A stretch of 63,856 bases of DNA from JAXHUH01 sp034211175 (GTDB lineage: Bacteria > Actinomycetota > Acidimicrobiia > Acidimicrobiales > CAIXPF01): the NCBI GenBank assembly GCA_034211175.1, contig JAXHUH010000307.1:1-63856 (forward strand), read 5' to 3'. Shown here piece by piece: positions 36,178 to 46,329 of this stretch. Numbering within the stretch: the stretch's first letter is position 1; each line of letters starts with the position of its first letter. A program made the translations under genes and the position numbers. A model generated the notes under the pieces. That model was given only the letters and a program-made list of their open reading frames with translations, ran no database searches and had not been told where the DNA came from.

Positions 36178-36786
36178 ATGACGATGCCACCGGACCCCCG
36201 AATCCCGATGCTCGACCCGGACGAGGCGCGGGCCGCTGCCGAGCGCGTCGGGGTGCCCACCGGGATGGCCGACCTGTCGGTGTTCCGGGTGCTGCTCCGC
36301 CACGAGGATCTCGCGGCACGGGTCAACGGGCTGCTCCACCAGCTGCTGTGGAACGGGACCCTCGACGCCCGCCTGCGGGAGCTCATCATCATGCGCATCG
36401 GCTGGCGACAGGGATCGGTGTACGAGTGGACCCAGCACTGGCGCGTCGCCCGCATGCTGGAGATCCCCGAGGACGACCTCGTCGCCGTGCGCGACTGGCA
36501 CGGCAGCGACCGCTTCGGCCCTGCGGAGCGCGCCGTGCTCGCCGCCACCGACGAGACCCTCGGCGTCGGCGCCATCAGCGCCCGGACCTGGTCCCAGCTG
36601 GAGGCCACCGTGACCGACGAGCGCGCTCGGTTGGAGGTGGTCATCGCCATCGCCAACTGGTCCATGTTCGCCCAGCTCCTCCGCTCGCTGGAGGTGCCCT
36701 TGGAGGAGGGGGTCGACCCTTGGCCGCCCGACGGGGCCGTCCCCGATCCGGCGCAGACCCCGGTGCAGAGCGAGCTCGACCGCTGA
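36178..36786 (+). CDS. Carboxymuconolactone decarboxylase-like protein lacking the CxxC pair
   Basis: The 202-residue protein has the CMD/AhpD helical fold signature LRELIIMRIGWRQGSVYEWTQHWRVAR. AhpD-type members have two Cys (CxxC) before the His; here the place reads GSVYEW with no Cys, so a peroxidase-reductant role is unlikely. Members in aromatic and steroid clusters act as decarboxylases or isomerases. GAGGGAGA precedes the ATG. It probably forms an operon with the P450. Confidence 0.82.
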   Translation: MTMPPDPRIPMLDPDEARAAAERVGVPTGMADLSVFRVLLRHEDLAARVNGLLHQLLWNGTLDARLRELIIMRIGWRQGSVYEWTQHWRVARMLEIPEDDLVAVRDWHGSDRFGPAERAVLAATDETLGVGAISARTWSQLEATVTDERARLEVVIAIANWSMFAQLLRSLEVPLEEGVDPWPPDGAVPDPAQTPVQSELDR

Positions 36787-36897
36787 CCGCACGGGCGGGC
36801 GAGCGGAGCAGTCGTCCGACCGGAGGTACCGGCGAGCTCGTCGTTACAGTTCTGGAGGGTGTGTCGCGCCGGCGGAGCGTGACCTGGGACAGGAGAC

Positions 36898-38478
36898 GTG
36901 GCCGTGCCGAGTCAGACGAAGGCTGAGCCCCAGCTCGAGCGCATGCGGACCGCCTGTGCCGCCCTGCTCAACGCAGCCGGGGCCCGCCGCGTCTCGGTGT
37001 GGGCCCACGACCAAGGGTCGAGCACCGTGTCGCCGCTGGTCTCCGTCGGTGCCGAGGTCCCCGCCACCCGGGTCGCCCGCCGCTGGTCGCGGCTACCGGT
37101 ACGAGAGCTGGGCGGGCTCGCCAGCGTGCTGGACGATCGGCGCCCGGTGCTCGTGGAGGACGTGGAAGCGCCCGGCATCCCGACTGCGGTGTGCCGGGAC
37201 TTCGGCATGTCGTCGGCAGGGTCGGCCCCCTCGGCGCCGGCGACCAGGTGCTCGGGCTGCTCGTCGTGGAACCGCTGGCCGCAGGCACCGCCACCGACCT
37301 GGACGACCACATCGACGCGGTGGCCGCTGCGCTCAGCGAGGCCCGGGCGTGGTACCTGGCCGACCGGCGCCAAGCCGAGCTGGACCTGCTGCTCGACCTC
37401 ACCCGCAGCGCCGTCGAGCCGGGTGCCGGCGGCCGGGCCATCGAGCACCTGTGCCAGCGCCTGGCCCAGCACCTCCAGGTGGCGCGGGCGTGCGTCTTCC
37501 TCGCCGAGGATGGCCGTCTCGCGGCCGCTCACGCCCACCACGCCGATGGGTCGGTCGACCGGGACCAGTACCGGGCGTTCACGCAGGCGGCGCCGCCGAC
37601 CGTCGTGCAGGAGGTGTTCCGTCGCGGGACCACCCTCGTCCTGGACGAGCGCAGCTCCCACGTCGAGGACGAGTGGTGGCTCGACACGTTCGGCATCGGC
37701 TCCGCGGTCGCCGTCCCGATCGGGACCACCGCCGGGCCACTCGGGGTCCTCACGCTCGACGACCCCCGACCGCGCCGATTCACCGACCGCGTCCTCGCCC
37801 TGGCCGAGGCTGCCGCTGCCCACTTCGGCTTCCTCTACGAGCGCGCCCGTCTCCTCGACGACCAGGCACGCCGCATACGGGCCGCTGCGGCGGTGCGGCA
37901 GCTGCTCCGCGAGGGGAGCTCCGCCCGCTCGCCCGTCGCCGCCACGGAGATCGTCGCCCGGGTCGGGCGCTCCGCCCTGGAGGCCGACCACGCCATCGCA
38001 CTGCTCGTGGACGACGATTCCCGCATCGTCGCCGTCGAGACCGTCGCCATCGACGAACCCTGGTCGAGCGAGTTGAAGCGTCGCTGCCATGGGCTCCAAG
38101 CCGGCGACGTCCCGCTCGGCCGCAGGATGATCGAGGACAGGGCCCCGGTGGTCGTGGTCGACGCCTCCCAGGACGAGCTGATCCCGCCCGCGCTGCTGGA
38201 CGGCATGCCCATGCGTTCCTACGTCGCCATGCCCCTCGCCACCTCCCGCCGCGTGATCGGTGCGGTGCTGTTCACGTCGAGCACCACCCAACGGCGCTGG
38301 TCGCAAGCCGACGGTGCGCTGATCGAGCAGCTCATGCTCGAGGCCGAGCTGGTCATCGAGAACGCCGCCCTGCGGCAGGCAGAGGCGGAACGAGCGCAGG
38401 AGCTCAGCTGGCAGGCCCTGCACGATCCGCTCACCGGTCTCCCCAACCGGGCACTCCTCGACGACCGCCTGGGGACGG
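36898..38478 (+). pseudogene. GAF-domain diguanylate cyclase-like protein, frameshifted and cut off in the GGDEF domain
   Basis: From a GTG at 36898 behind AGGAG, one frame gives the first GAF-like domain to about 37205. A one-base deletion near 37207-37223 moves it to another frame, which carries two more GAF-like domains. The GGDEF start ALHDPLTGLPNRALLDDRL then appears. At about 38477 the gene meets, head-on, the 3' end of a minus-strand LivH gene. The later GGDEF half is found on the same strand at 41368-41690. An intact version would sense small ligands and make cyclic di-GMP. Confidence 0.75.
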
Positions 38479-39517
38479 GCCGGACCTCTCGGATGGACTT
38501 CCACGTCGAGATACCGGTCTCGGCCGCCCGCGAGAACAGGTCGCGCTGGACGAACAGCCCCACGAGGATGACCGCCACGAGCAGGGCGTCGACGAAGTCC
38601 GTGTCGGAGTACTGCCAGGCGGCGGCCTCCTGGAAGATGCCGATGCCGATGGCGGCCGCAACGGTGCGGGGTAGGCTCTCCATGCGGCCGAGCACGGCCG
38701 CGGCCAGCGTGCGCAGCAGCAGGGCGTTGCCCGAACCCGACACGGACTGGAACGAGGCGAAGCCAACGAGCGGGACGCGCAGGATCACCGCCGTGGCCGA
38801 CAGGAACCCGGCCAGGGCCCACACCAGCGACGACAGGCGCTTCACCGGGATGCCGAGCAGGTTGGCCCGGTCGCCGTTCTCGGCCGAGGCCCGGATGGCG
38901 ATGCCGTAGTCGGTGAACCGCAGGAACGCGGCCAGTCCGAGCACGGCCGCGGGGACCAGGAGAAACACCATGAGGTGGTCGGCTCCGAAGACCTGCGGGT
39001 AGATGTCGACGGTGAGCGACACGGGCGTGCCGAAGCTGCCCGTGGCCAGTCCGCCGAGCACGAGCGGGATCAGGATGGAGACCGCGTTGAGGATCTGCGC
39101 CAGGCCGATGGTGGCCACGGTGAGGATCAGCCGCGGCGCCGTGTGGAAGCGCCGGATGACCACGGCGTCGATCAGCGCGCCCAGCCCGGCCGCGAGCATG
39201 AACCCGAGCAGGACGGCCGCGAAGTAGTTCCAGCCGTAGACGAGCCGGAACTGGATGGCGAGCACCGCGGCCACCGAGCCAAGCTCGGCCTGGGCGAAGT
39301 TCACGATCCGGTTCGCCCGGTACACCAGCACGATGCCGATGGCCAGGAGCGCGATGAGCGAGCCGAACACGGTGCCGCGGAGCACGATGCCGACGGGCAG
39401 GCCCCGCTCCATGACGGCGGCGAGCGCTGGCCACAGGGCGAGGGCGGCAACCGCACAGAGGCCGGCGCGGACCGGTCCCGCCAGCCCGCGGAGCGATGCG
39501 AGTGAGGTGGTGGCCAT
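38477..39517 (-). pseudogene. livH: LivH-type ABC permease, C-terminus truncated
   Basis: About 347 residues remain: multiple membrane helices, RGTVFGSLIALLAIGIVLVYR, VNFAQAELGSVAAV, and the cytoplasmic RFTDYGIAIRASAENGDRAN segment typical of LivH. The native frame ends near REVRPVP at about 38477, where it runs into the opposite strand of the GGDEF gene; an open frame continues to 38219 but is not native. The ATG at 39517 is 3 bases after the binding-protein stop. LivM, LivG and LivF are not next to it, so the transporter is incomplete here. Confidence 0.82.
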
Positions 39518-39520
39518 GGC

Positions 39521-41332
39521 TCAGCTTCCGGGATAGACCGGCGGGTCCTCGGCGGGCCACTCGCCGTTGCGGAACCGCCTGCCGTCGTACGTCTCCATGA
39601 AGGTCCCCGGGCTGCCGGTCACGGGCGAGACGAAGTCCCGGGTCCAGTAGATCTCCCGCGAGTCGTCGACCGCGGTGTGGTCGCCGGCACCGGGCGTGCC
39701 CTGGGGCCCGTCGGCGAGGGACCAGTAGCCGAAGGGATAGTCCGGTGCGCCACCCGGCGGGAGCGACCGGGCACCCGCCGCGATGGCGTCGGGCGTGAGG
39801 TTCGGCCCGGCGGCCTGCAGGAGGTTGAACACCATGTGCAGCCCGGCGTAGCCACCCGAGGTGCCGTCGGGGATCTGCTCGCCGGTGATGAGCTCGTACA
39901 GGCGGCCGGGCTCGCTCGACGGGCCCACGACCTTCGCGGTTGACCCGAGCTGGCTCATGCCGAACATGTGGCCGTCCACCTGTTGCTGGTCGTAGAGCTG
40001 ACCCATGTTGTCGGTGTCCTGCAGCGCCGTGCCGATCAGGAACCATTCGGGGTAGTAGTCCTGCGACGTGGCCGCCTGGGTGAGAAAGACGACCGAGATC
40101 GGGTCGGAGGCCAGCACGACCGTGGTCACGCCATCGGCCTTGAACTGCACGACGGCCCGGTTCGCCTCGTCGGGGAACCGGCTGACGTCGAGCGTGTAGT
40201 TGTACCGGGAGGTCGAGGAGTAGCCGTGCTGCTCCTCACCGACCCGTTCGGTGATGTCGACGCAGGCCTGGTACCCGTCGTTGTTCGGCACGGAGGTGCC
40301 GAACGCGCGGGTCTGGGAGGCGAGCGCGGGATCGCCGGCGAACCGGGCCGGTTTGCCGGCGAGGCGCTTGCCGAGGTACTCGGCCACCTGGTACGCGATC
40401 CGCTCGCACTCCATGGCGACCGACCACACGAACGGGTGCCGTTCGGCGAAGAAGCGCTCCGGGAAGTACGAGGCGCCGTTGAAGACCACGAGGCCTCGCT
40501 GGGCGGCGCACTCGGCGAAGGGGCTGCTGACGGCCCCGCCCCGGGTGCCGATGACGCCGAAGGCGCCGATTTCGTTGGCCACCACGTCGGCGTCGAGGCA
40601 GGCCTCCTCACGCCCCTTGCTCTGGGCCTCGGTGGTGGAGTTGCCGAACTGGCTCTCGTAGGTCACCCACCGGACCGAGCGCCCGTACAGCTCGAAGTGG
40701 CTGTTGAAGTACTCCTTGAACGTGTCGAACACGACCTGGTCGACGTTGTCGCTGGCTGCGCCCGCCTGCTCGCTGATGGCGTCGACCGCCTGGCTGTTGG
40801 CCGACTCGGGGAAGGTCCGCTCGACGATCACGATCTCGTCGGCGGTGACGCCGCGGTAGGTCGCACCACCGTTGTCGCCCGAGAAGGCGGCCACGCAGGG
40901 CGCGGCGTAGGTGGAGACGGGGATCTGGCGGACGCCCGGTTCACAGGCCATGCCACCCCGGGTGGTGCCCGTCGAGGCCGGCTGGACCGCAGCTCCCGCC
41001 GCGCCCGGGTTGTTGCCCCCGTCAGCGCCGCCGTTCGGCGCGGCGTCGCCTGCAGCGGATGCCCTCGGGGCCGCAGTGCCGTTGGCGCCGACTGGGGCAG
41101 CGGTGGGCACGCCGGCCGGTGTGATGCCGTCGCCGACGGGAACGTCGACGCCGCTGGTCGCAACCCCCGAGGGCCCCGAGGTCACCACGGCGGCGGGTTC
41201 CTCCGTGGGGAAGAACACGGTGACCGCGACCCAGACCGCCGCCACGACGGCCAAGGGACCGATCTTGCCCAATGAAGATACCGCACCCCCACTCGTTGCG
41301 GTCCCGCCACTTCCGGATGCTTCGGTCACCAT
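39521..41332 (-). CDS. Substrate-binding protein of Liv-type ABC transporter
   Basis: The 603-residue protein starts with an N-terminal membrane helix (IGPLAVVAAVWVAVTVFF), not a lipobox, so it is probably anchored by that helix. A Gly/Ala/Pro linker follows to about residue 135, then a type-1 periplasmic-binding fold (GVTADEIVIVERTFP, VIGTRGGAVSSPFAECAAQRGLVVFNG). It should capture a ligand for the LivH-type permease encoded next. Its fold is longer than the LivSBP at 24457. A G-run precedes the ATG as ribosome site. Confidence 0.86.
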   Translation of the reverse strand: MVTEASGSGGTATSGGAVSSLGKIGPLAVVAAVWVAVTVFFPTEEPAAVVTSGPSGVATSGVDVPVGDGITPAGVPTAAPVGANGTAAPRASAAGDAAPNGGADGGNNPGAAGAAVQPASTGTTRGGMACEPGVRQIPVSTYAAPCVAAFSGDNGGATYRGVTADEIVIVERTFPESANSQAVDAISEQAGAASDNVDQVVFDTFKEYFNSHFELYGRSVRWVTYESQFGNSTTEAQSKGREEACLDADVVANEIGAFGVIGTRGGAVSSPFAECAAQRGLVVFNGASYFPERFFAERHPFVWSVAMECERIAYQVAEYLGKRLAGKPARFAGDPALASQTRAFGTSVPNNDGYQACVDITERVGEEQHGYSSTSRYNYTLDVSRFPDEANRAVVQFKADGVTTVVLASDPISVVFLTQAATSQDYYPEWFLIGTALQDTDNMGQLYDQQQVDGHMFGMSQLGSTAKVVGPSSEPGRLYELITGEQIPDGTSGGYAGLHMVFNLLQAAGPNLTPDAIAAGARSLPPGGAPDYPFGYWSLADGPQGTPGAGDHTAVDDSREIYWTRDFVSPVTGSPGTFMETYDGRRFRNGEWPAEDPPVYPGS

Positions 41333-41367
41333 TCCCCCCCGGGAACTAGCTCGTTGGGCTTGTGTAG

Positions 41368-41690
41368 AGGCTTCGTCACCGTCCCCGCGCGTTCCTGCCC
41401 GATGAGGAAGAAGATCGAGTTGTTGCGCGCCCACGATCCGAGTTGGTCGTGGTGCTGCCCGACATCGACGGAGCAGCCACCTGCGCCACCGTCACCGGCA
41501 AGCTCCTGGCCGAGATGCGCCGACCAGTCGACATCGACGGGGCCGCCTTTCCGATCAGGGCGAGCATCGGTGCCGTCGCCGGATCGGGCCGCGACAGCTA
41601 CGACGCACTGCTGCAGCCGGCTGATGCCGCCATGTACCGCGCCAAAGGAGCCGGCGGCAACACCTCCGTCGTGGTCGACCGAGAAGACGT
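41368..41690 (+). pseudogene. C-terminal half of a GGDEF domain
   Basis: The frame reads RLRHRPRAFLPDEEEDRVVA, RPRSE, LVVVLPDIDGAATCATVTGK, then AAFPIRASIGAVAGSGRDSY and DAAMYRAKGAGGNTSVV. This is the second half of a GGDEF domain whose first half ends at about 38477. The catalytic GGDEF motif position reads PRSEL, so it is degenerate or miscalled. An in-frame TAG lies directly upstream. It runs at about 41690 into the opposite strand of another fragment. Confidence 0.7.
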
Positions 41691-42165
41691 CCGCTTGGTC
41701 ATCGCTGTACCCGGTCATCTGTTCCGGCGTGCGCCTGAAGTCGGGGCCGAGGGCCTCGGTGGCGAAGGCCGAGAGGGCCACGGCCACGGTGTCATGGAGC
41801 CACACCGGTGGCTCGCCCTGGCCGCCGGCGAGCTGCTGCTGTCAGGAGGTCTTCGCGAACCCGCGCACCAAGCGCCCTCGCGCGGTCCGGCGGATCCACT
41901 CGATCTCGGCCAGCTCGCCCTCCAGGCCGGTGCTGGCAGCGAGCTCGAGGTACACCCGCCCGTGGTGGGCGTTCATGCGGTGGACGGCCACGAACGCTTC
42001 GTGGACGGTGTGGGTGACCGGGTGCCCCAGCTGGTACCTCGACGACCGGGGCATCCCGGCGGCCTGGCCGTGGAGCATCGACCGATTCCGCAACGTCATG
42101 CAGCAACCCGACCTCAGCCAGTACCAGGTGACCGGCCCGGTACCGGCGGGAGCCCCGGCTGACAC
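41690..42165 (-). other. Unrecognised minus-strand gene fragments
   Basis: Two frames on the minus strand look coding (LGHPVTHTVHEAFVAVHRMN, EIEWIRRTARGRLVRGFAKT, then after a shift VWLHDTVAVALSAFATEALG and EQMTGYSDDQADVF). I cannot assign a family. A frameshift near 41842 and the junction with the GGDEF fragment suggest a broken gene. 42166-42216 shows nothing clear. Confidence 0.35.
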
Positions 42166-42216
42166 GCTCCCGGCCTGCGGTGCGGCCGGCCTACTAGCTC
42201 TGGGCTAGGCGAAGGG

Positions 42217-43308
42217 CTAGGCGGGCACGACGACACCGTGGATCGGCGGCGTCCCCGCCTCCCCGGCCATGATGCGGAGGAGGTCCTCCACGCCGTCGAG
42301 GCCGACGGTGGCCCGTTCGAGCTCGGCGAAGGGATACCGGCCAGCGTCGAGCAGGTCGAGCGCGGCCCGGTACGCGACCACGTCCACGCCGAGCGCGCCC
42401 TCGATCCGCAGCTCCTTGTAGACGACGTGGTCGGGTTCGAGGCCCGGCGCCCCACCGCCACCGCGAGTGCCGGCGATCACGATCCGGCCGCCGGTGGCCG
42501 CGAGTTGCACCGCCTGGGCCACCACCTGCGGGGCCTTGGCCGTCACGTCGACGACCACGTCGGCGCCCGGGTGGCCGGTGGCCGCCCGGAACCGGTCGAT
42601 CGGGTCCGCCACCGTCACGTCGACCACCAGGTCGGCCCCGAACGCGGGAGCGGCGTCGAGCCGGGGCCGGTCGCGCTCGCCCGCACCGGTGACCATCACG
42701 AAGTCGGCACCCGCCTCCTTGGCGGCCACGGCCGCCGACAGTCCTCGAACCCCGCAGCCGAGCACAGCGACCAGGTCACCCGGCCCGGTGCCCGGCACAG
42801 TGGCCCCCCAGCGGATGCCGGCGCCGAGGGGGTTGAACAGCGTGGCGACCACCGGGTCGAGGCCGTCGGGCACGGGCAGCACCATCGAGTCGGGGGCCAG
42901 GTACTGGTGGGTGGCGTAACCGCCCCACAGCCCCGGGGCCACGTCGACGGAGACGAAGCCGTACATGGTGGCCAGCCCGTTGCGCTCGCAGCGCCGGTAC
43001 GCCCCCGACCGGCAGGGGTCGCACTCCCGGCAGGACTGGAACACCTCCACCGCTACCCGCTGACCCTGCGACACACCCCAGCGCTGCTCGGCGGTCGGGC
43101 CGATGGCCTCGATGACGCCCACCGCCTCGTGGCCGGGGATGAACGGCTGCCCGGGGTGCAGCTGGCCGCTGTACTGCTCGTGGTCGGTGCCGCACAGGCC
43201 GCAGGCCTCGACACGGACCACGGCGTCGTCGTCGCCGACCTCGGGCAGGGGGAAGTGGCGGGGGCGGAGCGTGTGCGGTGCTTCGAGCACCATGGCTGTC
43301 GCGTTCAT
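42217..43308 (-). CDS. Zinc-dependent alcohol dehydrogenase (MDR superfamily)
   Basis: The 363-residue protein has the catalytic-zinc motif CGLCGTDHEQYSG and GHEAVGVIE. The structural-zinc lobe CRECDPCRSGAYRRC, with four Cys, is complete. The Rossmann turn is VLGCGVRGL, a variant of GxGxxG. It would interconvert an alcohol and an aldehyde or ketone with NAD(P). It is divergent from a P450 gene; the two may act in sequence, hydroxylation then oxidation. Confidence 0.92.
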   Translation of the reverse strand: MNATAMVLEAPHTLRPRHFPLPEVGDDDAVVRVEACGLCGTDHEQYSGQLHPGQPFIPGHEAVGVIEAIGPTAEQRWGVSQGQRVAVEVFQSCRECDPCRSGAYRRCERNGLATMYGFVSVDVAPGLWGGYATHQYLAPDSMVLPVPDGLDPVVATLFNPLGAGIRWGATVPGTGPGDLVAVLGCGVRGLSAAVAAKEAGADFVMVTGAGERDRPRLDAAPAFGADLVVDVTVADPIDRFRAATGHPGADVVVDVTAKAPQVVAQAVQLAATGGRIVIAGTRGGGGAPGLEPDHVVYKELRIEGALGVDVVAYRAALDLLDAGRYPFAELERATVGLDGVEDLLRIMAGEAGTPPIHGVVVPA

Positions 43309-43422
43309 CAGTCTTCCTCTCGGCGGTGGCGGACCACCGGGTGTGAGTCAACGACAAGGATCTGTTGCATGTCTCGCCCAGGGATCCTACGCTCCCCGGC
43401 AGCTCGCTTCGGGGAGGAACCC

Positions 43423-44664
43423 GTGTCGACCCTGACCCCACCCACCATCCCGAACCTGTTCTCGGCCGACGTCACCCAGGACCCCTACAGCGCCTACCGG
43501 ACCCTGCGGCAGCTCGGACCCGTCTACGACGACGCCAATGACCTGTGGATCCTGTCCCGCCACGCTGATGTCCTCCAGGCCTTGCACCAGCCAACGGTGT
43601 TCTCGTCGGCCGGCGGGTACGGGCAGTTCATGTCGGGCGGCATCGGTCCTGCCGGTGGCTCCGACCGAGCTGGCGTGCTCGGCTTCGACCAGGTCGGCGG
43701 ATCGCGAGTCATGATCGCCAGCGACCCACCCGACCACACGATGCTGCGCCGGATCGTGAGCCGCCCCTTCACCAAGCGCCGCATCGCCGAGTGGGACGAG
43801 ATGGCCCGCCGGCTCGCCGCCACGCTCGTCGACGGGCTCGTCGAGCGCATCCGGGGGGAGGGAGCAGCCGACTTCACCAAGGAGCTGGCGATCCCGCTGC
43901 CCGTCACCCTCATCGCCGAGATCCTCGGCATCCCCCCGTCGCAGATGCAGGACTTCCGCCGCTGGTCCGACGCCCTGGTCGGCAGCCTCGCCGCCGACAT
44001 CGACGTCGCCCGCGTCGGCGCCGACCTGGCGGAGATGTTCCAGTACTTCTGGGCCATCGCCGAGCAGCGGCGGGAGGCGCCGGGCGACGACCTCATCAGC
44101 GCCATCGCCGTGGCCACGCCTGACGGCGAGCAGCTCTCCACCACCGAGGTGGTCATGTTCTGCGTGCTGTTGCTCGTGGCCGGCAACGAGACCACCACCA
44201 ACCTGCTCGGCAACCTGCAACACGCGTTCTGGGACCACCCGGACCAGTGGCGTCGCGTCCGGGACGACCGGTCGCTCACCCCGGCGGCGGTGGAGGAGGC
44301 GCTGCGCTACTGCGGGCCGGTGCAGGGCCTGTTCCGCCGGACGACGGAGGAGACGACCGTTTGCGGGACCGAGATCCCCGCGGCGCAGAACGTGTGCGTG
44401 CTGTTCGCATCGGCGAACCGGGACGAGGACGTCTTCGACGATCCCGGCCGCTACCTGATCGGCCGCCCCGACGGCGACCACGTCGCCTTCGGCCACGGCA
44501 TCCACTACTGCCTCGGCGCGCAGCTCGCCCGCCTCGAGACCCGCGTCGTGCTCGACACGCTCGTCGATCGCCAGGTCGATCTGGAGCCGGCCGGCCCGGC
44601 GGTCCGCACGGCGAACACGGTGCTGCAGGGCTACAAGAGCATCCCGGTGACCATCGCCCGGTGA
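43423..44664 (+). CDS. Cytochrome P450
   Basis: The 413-residue protein has the heme loop FGHGIHYCLG (ligand Cys363), the I-helix AGNETTTN (about 253) and EEALRYCGPVQ. The GTG at 43423 behind GGGGAGGAA begins family-like sequence; the long upstream frame is antisense to the dehydrogenase. It probably hydroxylates a lipid-like substrate. ATGTCTCGC at 43369-43377 in the divergent upstream region resembles the ATGTC(C/T)TAC elements elsewhere in the window. Confidence 0.93.
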   Translation: MSTLTPPTIPNLFSADVTQDPYSAYRTLRQLGPVYDDANDLWILSRHADVLQALHQPTVFSSAGGYGQFMSGGIGPAGGSDRAGVLGFDQVGGSRVMIASDPPDHTMLRRIVSRPFTKRRIAEWDEMARRLAATLVDGLVERIRGEGAADFTKELAIPLPVTLIAEILGIPPSQMQDFRRWSDALVGSLAADIDVARVGADLAEMFQYFWAIAEQRREAPGDDLISAIAVATPDGEQLSTTEVVMFCVLLLVAGNETTTNLLGNLQHAFWDHPDQWRRVRDDRSLTPAAVEEALRYCGPVQGLFRRTTEETTVCGTEIPAAQNVCVLFASANRDEDVFDDPGRYLIGRPDGDHVAFGHGIHYCLGAQLARLETRVVLDTLVDRQVDLEPAGPAVRTANTVLQGYKSIPVTIAR

Positions 44665-44674
44665 GGGCGGGCGC

Positions 44675-44691
44675 GGGGCACCAGGTGCCCC
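44675..44691. terminator. Short GC hairpin between convergent genes
   Basis: GGGGCAC-CAG-GTGCCCC, a 7-bp perfect stem, between the P450 stop (44664) and the acyl-CoA synthetase stop (44703). Confidence 0.55.
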
Positions 44692-44702
44692 CGCTGCGCC
44701 GC

Positions 44703-46299
44703 TCACACGTTGGCCGTCGCGTATTCCCGTAGCCGCTTGTAGTCGACCTTGCCGTTGGGGGCCCGGCCGATGGTGTCGACGAAGACCACCCGGCGCGGCG
44801 CCTTGTACGCGGCCAGGCGCTCGCGCACGTGGCCGATCAGGTCCTCCTCGGACGGCGGCTCGTCCTTGGGTTCCACCACGGCCACGACCATCTCGCCGAA
44901 CCGCTCGTGGGGCACGCCCACGACCACGGCGTCGCGCACGCCCCCGTGGGTCTTCGTCGCTTCCTCGACCTCCTCGGGGAAGACCTTCTCGCCGCCGGTG
45001 TTGATGCACACCGAGCCCCGGCCGAGCACGGTGATGGTGCCGTCCTCCTCGAGGACCGCGTAGTCGCCGGGGCAGGAATACCGCTTGCCGTCGACCGTGA
45101 TGAACGTGCGGGCCGACTTCTCCGGGTCCTTGTAGTAGCCGATCGGCTGGCGGCCACCCACGGCGAGCCGGCCCGTGACCCCGGGCTCGGTGATCCGCTC
45201 GTTGTCGTCGTCGACGACGATGGTGTTCAGGCCGGGCTCGAACTTGGCCGTCTTGGCCGCCGCGCCGCCGCCGGAGACCGACTGGCCCATGCCGAGGGCC
45301 TCGGATGAGGAGAACGCGTCCATGAGGAACATGTCGGGGTTGTGGCGCAGCAGACCCTGCTTGGTCTCCTCGCTCCACATCACGCCCGACGACGTGATGG
45401 CCATCAGCGACGACAGGTCCCAGCGCTGGGGGTTGGCGTCGAGGGCGCCGAGGATCGGCTTGGCGAAGGCGTCTCCGACGATGGCGATGGCGTTCACCTT
45501 CTTGTCCTCGACTTCGTCGAGGAGCTCGTCGGGATCGAAGTGGCGGCTGGGCAGCAGGACGACGCAGCCACCGGCCGACAGCACCGAGAACGACGTGAAC
45601 GCACCGGTGCCGTGCATGAGCGGGCACGCGGGCATGCCGACGGCCCCGGGGTTCTCGAACATCGAGTCGAGCACCGACGGATCCCGCTCCTCGGGTAGCG
45701 GGGTGCCGAGGCTGCCGCACAGGACGATGACGAGGTCGTCCTGGCGCCACATGACGCCCTTGGGCATACCGGTGGTGCCGCCGGTGTAGAGCATGTAGAG
45801 ATCGTCGCCGTCACGGCCGTGGTCGGGCAGCACCTGGTCGGTGTCTCGGCTGGCCGCATCCTCGTAGGGCATCGCCCACTCCGGGCACGGGCCGCTGCCG
45901 TCGTCGACCCACAGCCACGTCTGCACCTTGGGCACGCGGTCCCGGATGGCCTCGATGGTCTCCACGAAGCAGCCGTGGAACACCACCGCGACGGCATCCG
46001 CGTTGTCCCACAGGTACACCAGCTCGTCCTTGGTGTACCGGTAGTTGGTGTTCACCGGGACCAGCGAGGCCTTGAAGCAGGCGAACACGCTCTCGAGGTA
46101 CTCCGGGCAGTTGTACAGGTACTGGGCCACCTTGTCCTGCTTGCCGGCGCCCCCCGTCGAGCAGCGTGCGAGCGACGCCATCAGCGCGCCGGTCGGCCTC
46201 GCTCCAGGTGACGGTGCGGTCACCCTGCTCGGCGAACGGGGCGTCGGGCAGGTGGTCGGCCGCGGCCTCCCAGATCTCGGCGAAGGTCCATCCAGGCAT
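44703..46299 (-). pseudogene. fadD: Acyl-CoA synthetase (FadD type), one-base frameshift in a homopolymer
   Basis: The ATG at 46299 gives MPGWTFAEIWEAAADHLPDA up to VARTLLDGG. A six-base C-run (46150-46155) with one base too many shifts the frame, and the remainder (AGKQDKVAQYLYNCPEYLES...) continues to 44703. The whole is about 531 residues. It has the AMP-binding motif YTGGTTGMPKGV, GRGSVCINTGGEKVFPEEVE and the C-terminal Lys in PNGKVDYKRL that helps adenylation. It activates a fatty or sterol-derived acid to its CoA ester. The error-prone run makes a sequencing fault likely, so the gene is probably intact. Confidence 0.85.
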
Positions 46300-46329
46300 C
46301 TCGTTGTGCTCCTGCGGTTCTTGTTGCGG

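Noticed and set aside
36912..40046. A 1044-residue open frame on the minus strand
   Set aside because: It is the antisense of the GAF gene joined to LivH-region noise; composition is Arg/Gly-rich and shows no domain.
42238..43422. A long N-terminal extension of the P450 at 43423
   Set aside because: It is antisense to the alcohol dehydrogenase; the GTG at 43423 has a strong ribosome site and starts family-like sequence.
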